A DNA stretch of 64,000 bases, taken from NCBI RefSeq assembly GCF_011065895.1, contig NZ_JAALCR010000001.1, positions 186,001-250,000 on the forward strand, written 5' to 3'. The notes under the pieces are model-generated. The model searched no databases, had not been told where the DNA came from, and saw only the letters and a list, made by a program, of their open reading frames with translations. This document shows positions 8,747-16,464 of this stretch, piece by piece; the first letter of the stretch is position 1; the number at the start of each line of letters is the position of its first letter. A program made the translations under genes and the position numbers. Origin of the DNA: Paludisphaera rhizosphaerae. GTDB taxonomy: Bacteria; Planctomycetota; Planctomycetia; Isosphaerales; Isosphaeraceae.

Positions 8747-10098
8747 CTCGGCTCCACCCTCGGTTTGAGGCCCACCAACCAGCCCAGGGCGTCCCAGGCG
8801 GCCACGATCACAGTTGCTCCCAGCAGGGCGAAGGGCGCCTGGATGGGTAACAGGTAACGATCCCAGGCCATCGGCAGGTAAAGCGTGACGACCGTCAAGG
8901 CGATCAACGCCCAGAGGCCGACCGCCCAGGCTGCTGGGGCCTCGCGACGCCGGAACTGCACCCGGCCCATCGCCGCGGAGTACCCAAGCCCTATCAGGGC
9001 TATCGGCAGCCAGACGAAGGCTCCCCAGTCCTGGACTCTGTCATACCGAATGGTCGAATCCGACTTCGTCGGTCCGAAGGGCCCGAACCGGCCAAAGCCC
9101 TGTACCGCAGCCACCTTCACGCGCTCACGGATCGACCTGAGTGCGTTGTGTGGAAAGTTCTGCTGCTGTCCGGCCGACATTGCCCGCCGGTGCTGGATCA
9201 GGAAGCGGAACCTGCCCCCAACGCTCATCTCGGCGAGACGTTGGGCCTCCGCGTTGTTCGGGGCCGGGTTGCGGGCCGTCATGAACGGGTTCAGCGCCAG
9301 GAAGACGAACCAGGCGACGACGACCGCGACGAGGCTCCCCACCGCGAAGCGGAGCCAGCCGTAACGATCGCCGCGAGGGATCATCCAGGCCATCCCAGCC
9401 CACGCGGCGATCGTCATGATTGCCAAGAGACCGTTGAACTTCGACAGGATCGACAGGGCCGTCGCGACGCCCGCCGCAGGGAGCCCCCACATCGCCCATC
9501 GGCCGGGATTCATGATGAGAGCGCGGTTCCATGCGGCCAGGGCCAGCGCAAGAGCCGTCAGAAGGAACGCCTCGCACGGGGCCTCGGTCATCGCTCGGTG
9601 TGCGTGCAGCGCGTAGAGGGGGTTCAGCATCAGAATGAACCCGGCCAGAACTCCCGCTCGAAAGTCGAATGCCAGCCACCCGATCACTGCGAGCGCCACG
9701 CAGCCCACCGCGCCCAGCAACACGAAAGGGATGCGAGAGATCGTCAGCACCCGAGGCGGTCCGTACGTGTTATAGCCGGCGTACCAGGCCCGGGCGGCTT
9801 CGGGGCCCGGCAGACGCTCTCGCGCGACGTGGAGCGTCACGCCGATGAGGTACTTCGGCAGCGGAACGAGGTCGTAGGCGGGGAACTCCAGCCAGGCGGG
9901 GTCGTTCCACCGGCCGGAGAAATAGAGGTCGGTGTAATAGCTCTGGCTGATGTAGGCGTACTCGTCGACGAACGGGGCGTCTCCGAGTTTCGCGGCGAAG
10001 ACGGCCGTTGCGACGATTCCAAGCACTGCCAAAGCCCAGAGGCGAGACCTTGCCGAGGGCGTAGAGTCTGCCGGATTCGCGGGTCGTGGAGGGGTCAT
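8743..10098 (-). CDS. Polytopic membrane glycosyltransferase (GT39/ArnT-like)
   Basis: A 451-residue membrane protein with a GT-C layout. The first helix is followed by GDAPFVDEYAYISQSYYTD, where the acidic pair in the first outer loop is the catalytic signature of lipid-carrier-dependent glycosyltransferases such as ArnT and PMT. Many further helices follow, including FVLLGAVGCVALAVIGWLAF and a segment HRAMTEAPCEAFLLTALAL that resembles the family's H..M.E motif. The enzyme probably moves a sugar from a polyprenyl carrier to an envelope acceptor. It sits immediately upstream of, and overlaps by four bases, the related membrane gene ending at 7262. Confidence 0.78.
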   Translation of the reverse strand: MTPPRPANPADSTPSARSRLWALAVLGIVATAVFAAKLGDAPFVDEYAYISQSYYTDLYFSGRWNDPAWLEFPAYDLVPLPKYLIGVTLHVARERLPGPEAARAWYAGYNTYGPPRVLTISRIPFVLLGAVGCVALAVIGWLAFDFRAGVLAGFILMLNPLYALHAHRAMTEAPCEAFLLTALALALAAWNRALIMNPGRWAMWGLPAAGVATALSILSKFNGLLAIMTIAAWAGMAWMIPRGDRYGWLRFAVGSLVAVVVAWFVFLALNPFMTARNPAPNNAEAQRLAEMSVGGRFRFLIQHRRAMSAGQQQNFPHNALRSIRERVKVAAVQGFGRFGPFGPTKSDSTIRYDRVQDWGAFVWLPIALIGLGYSAAMGRVQFRRREAPAAWAVGLWALIALTVVTLYLPMAWDRYLLPIQAPFALLGATVIVAAWDALGWLVGLKPRVEPS

Positions 10099-10652
10099 CG
10101 AGGCGACTTCCCGCGTGAAGCCTGGGAAACTTTACCGACTTAACGAAATGGACTTACGCGCCCATTGTAGAACCCCTTCGGAATTTTTGGCAACGCCCCG
10201 CTCGTCGGCTAAGTTTCGGTGACGGCCCAGATTCACGGGGTCGTTGAGACGGTCGCGAACCCTGGGAAACCAGGATTCGGGAGCGGGACTGAGGTCCAGT
10301 CGGTCGGCGTGACGTCCTCGGGGACGTTTGCCGACGGCGAGAACTCTGGGCTGCTGCCGATCGCGGCCACCGCCAGCGTGCGGGAACCTTCGACCTCCTT
10401 GATACGGCACCCCGAGAACTCCCGATGCGCGCTCCATCCTCCAGTCCGTGGGCGGATCCCGATCGGTCCTCCGGCGACGGTTCATCTCGTCCCGAGACGC
10501 TGATGAAGTCTTCCCGTCGCGCGACGGCCCGTTCGCGATCTGAGGCGGCTGGAACTCCCGGAGGAACCCCTCCGGCCGCGCTTCCACGATCGAGGGGCGG
10601 CCTGCGAGGGGCCTTTGTGCATCGGGCTTCTATCACACGGGAGAAACATGCG
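10099..10652. other. 554-bp divergent intergenic region
   Basis: This stretch separates the minus-strand membrane glycosyltransferase from the plus-strand lipoprotein. I saw no protein-like reading frame with a family match, no tRNA and no convincing terminator. A short A/T-richer patch (GGAATTTTTGGCAA near 10180-10193) stands out from the GC-rich surroundings. The region presumably holds promoters for both genes, but no clear -35/-10 pair could be assigned. A ribosome-binding GGGAGA lies just before the lipoprotein ATG. Confidence 0.5.
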
Positions 10653-12227
10653 ATGTTCAGCTTGAGCTGGTTGCGTGAACGCGGCCAGACGCGCGCCCGG
10701 CCGTCGCCTCGGCGGCGGACTGCGAAGGCAGTCGCGCTCGGGTTTCTGGTCGCGACCACGATGTTGCAGACGGGCTGCCGCTCAGGCGGCTTCGGCAACG
10801 GCTGCAGTCTCTTCAGCCCCTGCGGCTTCCCCGCACGGGCCACCAGCCGCATCATGCAGCCTTTCCGTCGCATCGGCGGGGGCGGGGCCTGCGGCGACGG
10901 CTGCGGCCAGCCTGGTTGCGATTCCCCGGTCGTCTACGACTCGCCGGGTATGGTCGTGTCGCCGGCGGTGCCGCTCGGCGCTCCGACCACCATCGTCCCT
11001 GGGGGGGCCGCGGTTCCTTCCACGGTCGCTCCAACCGACTCGCCCACGAGTCTGGAGGCGCTCCCCTCCGCGGCGCCAGACGCAGCTCCTTCGCGAAGCT
11101 CGGGAGTTCGTCGGCCGTCGTCGACCTCAAGCTATGACACTCGACGTCCGGTGCAGAACCCGGGCGTCGACCTGACCTCCGCTCCGGCCACTCGGACGAC
11201 GCGGACGCCCGCCTCCGATCCCGGAAGCGTCCTCGACAATCTGCCGCCCCTCGACGTTCCCCCTGAAGTCGCCGGGCGCAACGACAACACCCAGGCGGCT
11301 CCCGCCGCCGTGAAGACCGGGGCGAGCGGGGCGGCCCCCGCCGCCTCGTCGGCTCCCTCCCCGACGCCGACCACGACCTCGGCCTCGCCGCACGACCCCA
11401 TCGGTGGTCGTGCGGAGGGGGCCGGGAGCCTCCGTGATACAGCTTTGGCCGCCGCCCCCGCCCCGGACGTCGATAATGCGGCGAACGGGGCGGTCGGCGT
11501 CGCGCGGTTCGTTCCCGTCGACCTCAAGCTGGCCGGCGGCAGCGCCCCGACGACCGTCGGTCTCGGTTGGCTCGCGGAGAAGGGGTACAAGACGGTTCTC
11601 GACCTTCGCGATCCCTCCAAAATCGACCCGACCTTCATGGGCGAGGCCGCCCGTCGCGGTCTGCGCTACGTGTCGTTTCCGACCGATCTCGCCAGGCTCG
11701 ACCGCAACCACGTCGAGCGGTTCTCCGCCGAGTTGGCGCTCGACGCCGCCCGGCCCCTCTATTTCTTCGACGAGGACGGCCGGACCGCCGGAGCCCTCTG
11801 GTACGTCCGCTCCGCACTCAACGACAAGGTCGGCTGGGACGTCGCCCGTCGCGATGCGGAAAGCATGGGCCTGATCGACGCCGCATCGTGGAAGGTCGTC
11901 CGCGATTTCGTCGACGCCAGCCTGGGGACGAAGACTGCTGCGCCGGTCGAAACCCCCAAGCCCTCCCCCGCTCCGACGGCTCCCGTGCCCAAGCAGGCGC
12001 ACGCGCCCGCCGAGCATCACCTTGCGGACGCCTCGACGCCCGTCGCCGTTCCCGAACCTCCGAAGCCTGTCCGCGGCTCGGACGATTACTCTGACGCCTG
12101 GAAGTCGGTCGCCGCGCTGTTTCTCACCGGCCTGACATTCCGCGCGGCGTTCATCGGCCGAGCGTCGATCGCCACCATCCGGGCGCGGACTCGGGCCAGT
12201 CTTCCTGCACCCTCGCCTCGATCCTGA
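10653..12227 (+). CDS. Lipoprotein with low-complexity linker and inactive DUF442/phosphatase-like domain
   Basis: A 524-residue putative lipoprotein. RRRTAKAVALGFLVATTMLQTGC gives a basic, hydrophobic signal ending in lipobox LQTGC with Cys42. A cysteine/glycine-rich stretch (GDGCGQPGC) and about 200 residues rich in Ala, Pro, Ser and Thr follow. Residues about 285-415 look like a tyrosine-phosphatase-fold domain of the DUF442 kind: GWLAEKGYKTVLDLRD, RRGLRYVSFPTD, then FDEDGRTAGALW where active relatives have HCxxGxR...ALW. His, Cys and Arg are thus replaced by Phe, Asp and Thr, so catalysis is not expected. The end (ALFLTGLTFRAAFIG) is hydrophobic. Start chosen for the GGGAGA site. The last 77 bp overlap the pseudouridine synthase gene. 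Confidence 0.75.
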   Translation: MFSLSWLRERGQTRARPSPRRRTAKAVALGFLVATTMLQTGCRSGGFGNGCSLFSPCGFPARATSRIMQPFRRIGGGGACGDGCGQPGCDSPVVYDSPGMVVSPAVPLGAPTTIVPGGAAVPSTVAPTDSPTSLEALPSAAPDAAPSRSSGVRRPSSTSSYDTRRPVQNPGVDLTSAPATRTTRTPASDPGSVLDNLPPLDVPPEVAGRNDNTQAAPAAVKTGASGAAPAASSAPSPTPTTTSASPHDPIGGRAEGAGSLRDTALAAAPAPDVDNAANGAVGVARFVPVDLKLAGGSAPTTVGLGWLAEKGYKTVLDLRDPSKIDPTFMGEAARRGLRYVSFPTDLARLDRNHVERFSAELALDAARPLYFFDEDGRTAGALWYVRSALNDKVGWDVARRDAESMGLIDAASWKVVRDFVDASLGTKTAAPVETPKPSPAPTAPVPKQAHAPAEHHLADASTPVAVPEPPKPVRGSDDYSDAWKSVAALFLTGLTFRAAFIGRASIATIRARTRASLPAPSPRS

Positions 12228-12852
12228 CCGGCTCCCCTTTTGTGGGGTGAGTGAAAATCAACTCTCGCGCATGCAGCGCGATCCTCGGCTCGCCGTCCAG
12301 CGCCCGCACCAATCGCTTGGAGCCGTACTTCCGATCGCCGACGATCGGCATTCCCCTGCCTGCCAACTGCACCCGCAGTTGATGGCTTCTCCCGGTCTTC
12401 GGCCGGAGCGCCAGCTTGGTGAGCCCTCCCTCCGAGTGCAGCACCTCGAAGGCCACCCGCGCGATCTTGCCCTCGCCCTCGGCAGTCGCCCGCACGACGT
12501 TCGTTCGCCGATCCTTCTCCAGATGATCGACCCATTCGCCGGAGTCGGTTTCGGGACGCCCCTCGACGATCGCCCAGTAGAGTTTGGAGATCTCGCCAAG
12601 GCGGAACTGATCGGCGAGTCTCCCTGCGGCCTTGCTCGTCCGGGCAATCAACACCACCCCCGACGTCGGCCGGTCGAGCCTGTGGACCAGGCCGACGTAG
12701 ACGTTGCCGGGCTTGTCGTACTTCTCCCGCCAGTAGTCGGCGGTCCAGGAGACGAGGCTGGGCTCCCCGGTCTCGTCCCCCTGAGAGAGCATTCCCGCCG
12801 GCTTGTTCACGACCAGGCAATGGTTGTCTTCGAAGAGGATCTCAGGCGTCAT
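12151..12852 (-). CDS. RluA-family pseudouridine synthase
   Basis: A 233-residue pseudouridine synthase converting specific uridines in rRNA or tRNA to pseudouridine. The catalytic motif HRLDRPTSGVVLIA contains the essential Asp. VVNKPAGM near the N-terminus and KTGRSHQLRVQLA with GDRKYG in the C-terminal half are RluA-family landmarks. No S4 domain is present, so it resembles the compact RluA/TruC types; which RNA position it modifies cannot be told. Its start overlaps the truD stop (ATGA, 12849-12852). The 3' end runs 77 bp into the lipoprotein gene on the other strand. Confidence 0.9.
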   Translation of the reverse strand: MTPEILFEDNHCLVVNKPAGMLSQGDETGEPSLVSWTADYWREKYDKPGNVYVGLVHRLDRPTSGVVLIARTSKAAGRLADQFRLGEISKLYWAIVEGRPETDSGEWVDHLEKDRRTNVVRATAEGEGKIARVAFEVLHSEGGLTKLALRPKTGRSHQLRVQLAGRGMPIVGDRKYGSKRLVRALDGEPRIALHARELIFTHPTKGEPVRIEARVQEDWPESAPGWWRSTLGR

Positions 12853-14027
12853 GAGCCGGTCCCCGCGGCCTCCGTGAGTCGCTTGACCAGCATCGTCGCG
12901 TAGGCCCCCTTCGGCAGCGAGAACTCCAGCCGAACCGCCTTTTTGTTTCGGTGCAACTCGTCGTTCATCACTTCGGAGGCCACGTTGCCCAGCGGGATCA
13001 AAGGCTTTCGCGTCCCCTTCGAGAAGAAGACGTCCTTGAGCTTCTTCACCCGGACGTCGGCCCAGGCCAGGCCGAACGCGGCCATGACCTCAACGGCGAT
13101 CTCGCCGAGGGGCCCCTCCGGGACGGGTGTGCGCGACGAAGGGAGTGGGATGGCTGTTCGATCGATGAGTTCCCGCTGATCCTGGTCGAGTCCGACGGGG
13201 AACGTCAGCGCGCCGACCTTCAGACCGACCTCGACCCGCTGCTCAGGCCGCGTGTTCCGCTGGATCCAGCCGTCGAGGATCAGGTTCCAGAGCCAGCTCT
13301 GGAAGGCTGCAAAGTACAGGCTGCGGAGGTCGCGCTTGATCCGGGCGAACGCACCGGCGAAGTCGGTCGGGTGATCGACCAGATAGGTGACGATGCTCCG
13401 CTCCGACGAGCGGTCGAGCGCCGCCTTGGCCGCAGGCCAATCTCCCCAGTGCTCGCGGAGGGCGGCCTTGCGAGCCTTCGTGTCGGAGCGGTCGAACGGG
13501 TTCGGATCGGCGAGCGCCAGCCGTAGGGCCTTCTCGTAGTCTTCTTTGAGCCAGGCGTGGGCGATGAACTCACCAGAGTAGCCGACCGAGCCGAATCGCT
13601 GGTCGTCGAAGTAGTTCGGCACCCCGTCGTTCCCCGCCGCGGCGAGTTGCCGGCCGGCTTCGGCGGCGGCGCCCTCGGTCATGTCGCGCATCACGACGGC
13701 GAAGCGGTTGCCGGAGAAGTCCTGCGGGCCGAACGCTCGCTCAAGCTTGCCGAGCGGTTCCAGCGTGAGATTCGGCTGCTGGATCGGGTGGGCGGGGCCT
13801 TCGAAGATGGTCAGATACTGCACGGTGACGGCGTGCCGGTCTTTGAGCCCGCCGTAGGCGACTCGTCCGCGAGGGATGTTCCATCGGCGGCAGATCGCGT
13901 CGACAGCCTCGATGGTGCCGATCCCGGTCTTGGTGAGGCGGTAGTAGGTGTATCGGCCGCGGTCGGAGGGGACGGCGGTCGGCAGTTCCTCGACGCGGAA
14001 ATCCTCGGGCTGTCGCTTGAGCTTCAT
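12849..14027 (-). CDS. truD: tRNA pseudouridine(13) synthase TruD
   Basis: TruD makes pseudouridine at position 13 of tRNA-Glu. The 392-residue protein starts MKLKRQPEDFRVEE, typical of the family (PEDF.V.E), and carries the catalytic GGLKDRHAVTVQ with the essential Asp. NYFDDQRFGS is the second family motif. The TRUD insertion domain sits between this motif and the C-terminal strand block. It is the middle gene of a minus-strand cluster overlapping by four bases both upstream (cinA) and downstream (RluA-family), so the three are probably one transcript joining two RNA-modifying enzymes with a nucleotide-salvage enzyme. Confidence 0.94.
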   Translation of the reverse strand: MKLKRQPEDFRVEELPTAVPSDRGRYTYYRLTKTGIGTIEAVDAICRRWNIPRGRVAYGGLKDRHAVTVQYLTIFEGPAHPIQQPNLTLEPLGKLERAFGPQDFSGNRFAVVMRDMTEGAAAEAGRQLAAAGNDGVPNYFDDQRFGSVGYSGEFIAHAWLKEDYEKALRLALADPNPFDRSDTKARKAALREHWGDWPAAKAALDRSSERSIVTYLVDHPTDFAGAFARIKRDLRSLYFAAFQSWLWNLILDGWIQRNTRPEQRVEVGLKVGALTFPVGLDQDQRELIDRTAIPLPSSRTPVPEGPLGEIAVEVMAAFGLAWADVRVKKLKDVFFSKGTRKPLIPLGNVASEVMNDELHRNKKAVRLEFSLPKGAYATMLVKRLTEAAGTGS

Positions 14028-15298
14028 CGTGATTCGGGCTTGTCCGGCCAGGTCTTCAGGGTGGTTCGGACCCAGTTGAGGGCCTGCTTCGTCGACCGAC
14101 TCTGGACGACGTCGCGGGGCTGCTCGGGGCCGATTTCAAGGCGGCGGGTCTCAACGCCGTCGTGGGTCGCCAGGCCGAGATAGACCAGACCGACCGGTTT
14201 TTCGGGCGTGCCGCCATCGGGGCCGGCGATGCCCGTCGTGCTGACGGCGACGTCCACGCCGAATCGTCTGCGCGCCCCTTCGGCCATCGCCGCGGCGACC
14301 TCCGGGCTGACCGCGCCGTGGGCTGCGATGAGATCGGCGGGGACGTCAAGGAGGGCCGTCTTGGCCGAGTTCGCGTAGCTGACGACGCCGCCGTTATAGT
14401 ACGCGCTGACGCCGGGGATCGCGGTGATTTTGTGGGCGATCAGGCCGCCGGTGCAGGATTCGGCCGTGGCAAGCGTCGCTCCGGTGCGTTTCAGCTCCCC
14501 GATGAGGGATTCGGCGACGTCCGTCGAGCCTTCACCGAGAACGAGCGGCCCGAAGCGCTTGCGGATCTCCTCGGCGGTCTCCTGAGTCTGGGCCCAGGCG
14601 GCTTCGGGCGTCAGCCCTTCGCCGCGAATCCGAAAACTGATGGTGGCGTCGCTGGCCGTGATTCCGACTTCTGGAATGTGGCCTCGGGCGGTCAGGTCGA
14701 GCGCTTCGGCCTCGATGTCGGACTCGCCCTTGCCGAACAGGGCGATCTTGCGGTGAACGATCACCCGTTCGATCCAGTGCCTCAGGCGCAGGCGGGGAAC
14801 CACCTGCTCCTCGAACATCCGGTGCATCTCGTAAGGGACGCCGGGCATTGCGGCGAAGACGGCCGAGCCGATCGTCATCCAGACGCCGGGGGCGGTGCCG
14901 ATTGGGTTCGGCAGGGCTTCGGCGCCATCGGGCAACTGGGCCTGGACGCGGTTCCGTTCGGACATCGGCCGATTGCGACGGGCGAATAGCGCGGCGATGG
15001 CAGCCAACGACTCTGCGTCCTCGCGCAGGCCGACGCCGACGCAGCGGGCCAATGCCTCGCGAGTGAGGTCGTCCTGGGTCGGGCCGAGGCCGCCGGTGGT
15101 CAGGACCAGGTCAGCACGTCCGGCTGCCAGCTTGAACGCGGCGACGTGGTCGTCCATGTCGTCGCCGATGGTCGTATGGAACCGGGTCTCAATTCCCAGG
15201 CCGCCGAGCGCCAGACTGAGCCATCGGCTGTTGGTGTCGAGGTTCTGGCCGCTGACCAGCTCGCTGCCGATTGAGATGATCTCCGCCTTCAGAGGCAT
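14024..15298 (-). CDS. cinA: CinA-family NMN amidohydrolase
   Basis: CinA proteins join an N-terminal MoaB/MogA-like domain to a C-terminal nicotinamide-mononucleotide deamidase domain used in pyridine nucleotide salvage. The 424-residue protein starts MPLKAEIISIGSELVSGQ and has TTGGLGPTQDDLTREA in the N-terminal domain. The C-terminal half carries TAESCTGGLIAHKIT and STTGIAGPDGGTPEKPVGLVY, where the family's Ser/Thr nucleophile region lies. The ATG at 15298 is favoured over an 84-codon-longer open frame because the family starts at MxxxAEIIxIGxEL. Its stop overlaps the truD start. Confidence 0.92.
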   Translation of the reverse strand: MPLKAEIISIGSELVSGQNLDTNSRWLSLALGGLGIETRFHTTIGDDMDDHVAAFKLAAGRADLVLTTGGLGPTQDDLTREALARCVGVGLREDAESLAAIAALFARRNRPMSERNRVQAQLPDGAEALPNPIGTAPGVWMTIGSAVFAAMPGVPYEMHRMFEEQVVPRLRLRHWIERVIVHRKIALFGKGESDIEAEALDLTARGHIPEVGITASDATISFRIRGEGLTPEAAWAQTQETAEEIRKRFGPLVLGEGSTDVAESLIGELKRTGATLATAESCTGGLIAHKITAIPGVSAYYNGGVVSYANSAKTALLDVPADLIAAHGAVSPEVAAAMAEGARRRFGVDVAVSTTGIAGPDGGTPEKPVGLVYLGLATHDGVETRRLEIGPEQPRDVVQSRSTKQALNWVRTTLKTWPDKPESR

Positions 15299-15548
15299 CG
15301 CCGGGCTCCGGGCCGGGGCCGCCGTCAAGGTCGGCGTCGGCCGACGAATGGGCCCCTGGCACCAATCTATACGCCGCCACGAACTTGCGATACCCCGGCG
15401 GCGTCTGGAAGGCGTCGCGAATGGGTGGGCGATGGTTGCGAAGCCCCCCGTCTGGTGGGGTATGATTAAGGCGGCCAGTGCTCCGCCTAGCAGAACGACG
15501 CGGCATCCGTGCTCCTCGCAACCATCGCGTGAGTGGAGAGCCTCGATC

Positions 15549-16151
15549 ATGGGGGTGAGCGTACTTCAACGGCCCACACTCGTCCTGAACCGCCACTGGC
15601 AGCCGGTCCACGTCGCCCCGGTGGCGAGGGCCCTAGTGCTGCTCTGGAACGAGGCGGCCCACGTCGTCGATCCCGACGACTTTCAGCTGTACACCTGGAG
15701 CGATTGGGCCACGATGGCTCCTCGCGCCGGCGAACCGTTCATTCGAACGGTCCGCTTCAACCTCCGGGTTCCGGAGGTGCTGACGCTCACGCGCCACGAC
15801 CGACCCCGGTACAACACGGTGACGTTCAGCCGCCGCAACCTGTTCAAACGCGACCACGCCACCTGCCAGTACTGCGGCGGGCGGCCGGGGACTGAGGAAT
15901 TGACGATCGACCACGTCGTCCCGCGAGCCCAGGGGGGCCAGACGACCTGGGAAAACTGCGTCCTCGCCTGCGTGGCCTGCAACTCGAGAAAAGCCAATCG
16001 GACGCCCGACCAGGCGGCCATGAAGCTCAAGCGGCCTCCGTTCCGACCGGCGTGGAAGCCGCTGTACGACGCCTCGACGGTGCGAATCGCCAGTTGGTCT
16101 CGCTTCCTGAGCGACGCCTACTGGAACGTCCCTCTGCTCGACTCCGACTGA
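15549..16151 (+). CDS. HNH endonuclease
   Basis: A 200-residue protein of the HNH family common in planctomycetes and cyanobacteria. It opens with RPTLVLNRHWQPVHVAPVAR, the conserved lead of this subgroup. A zinc pair is formed by CQYC (106-109) and CVAC (141-144). The HNH core is IDHVVPRAQGG with ENCVLACVACN. Target DNA and role are unknown; members often stand alone without restriction genes, as here, so this is not evidence for a restriction system. A GGAG ribosome site precedes the ATG. The gene is divergent from cinA across about 250 bp and is followed by a strong terminator. Confidence 0.88.
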   Translation: MGVSVLQRPTLVLNRHWQPVHVAPVARALVLLWNEAAHVVDPDDFQLYTWSDWATMAPRAGEPFIRTVRFNLRVPEVLTLTRHDRPRYNTVTFSRRNLFKRDHATCQYCGGRPGTEELTIDHVVPRAQGGQTTWENCVLACVACNSRKANRTPDQAAMKLKRPPFRPAWKPLYDASTVRIASWSRFLSDAYWNVPLLDSD

Positions 16152-16164
16152 CCCGCCGAAATCC

Positions 16165-16196
16165 AAAGGGCGCGGGGAACCATCCCCGCGCCCTTT
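16165..16196 (+). terminator. Strong intrinsic terminator-like hairpin
   Basis: A perfect 14-bp stem (AAAGGGCGCGGGGA paired with TCCCCGCGCCCTTT) with a four-base ACCA loop begins 13 bases after the HNH stop codon. The 3' arm ends TTTC. The A-tract on the 5' arm lets it work in either direction. It separates the HNH gene from the LptD-like gene. Confidence 0.85.
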
Positions 16197-16464
16197 CTCG
16201 CCTTGACCGCGCAGGGGAGTCTGGATACCGTCCCCGGCGAACATCCTTTCGCGCTCACGTCTTGACCCGGTTCCCCGTTCCCATCTGGCGCCCAATTCGG
16301 GCGCGGCCGCGGGGAAGAACGACGACCGATCGACTGCGACGGCCTTCGGGCCGGAGCGCTCTTCGACCGTCGAACGACCGGGACGGACGGGACGCCGTCA
16401 GCCGCGGAACGGCCAGGGAAGGTCGCCCGCAGTTCTGTCACGTCGGTCGTATCCGGGAGGCAAC
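16197..16464. other. Leader region before LptD-like gene
   Basis: Between the terminator and the GTG start at 16465 I see no coding frame with family resemblance and no RNA gene. The stretch presumably contains the promoter and 5' leader of the large outer-membrane gene. A very good ribosome site, GGGAGG, occupies 16455-16460, with four bases before the GTG. Confidence 0.5.

Noticed and set aside
15549-16151. HNH gene as part of a restriction or defence system
   Set aside because: No methylase, helicase or other defence gene adjoins, and this HNH subgroup is often solitary.
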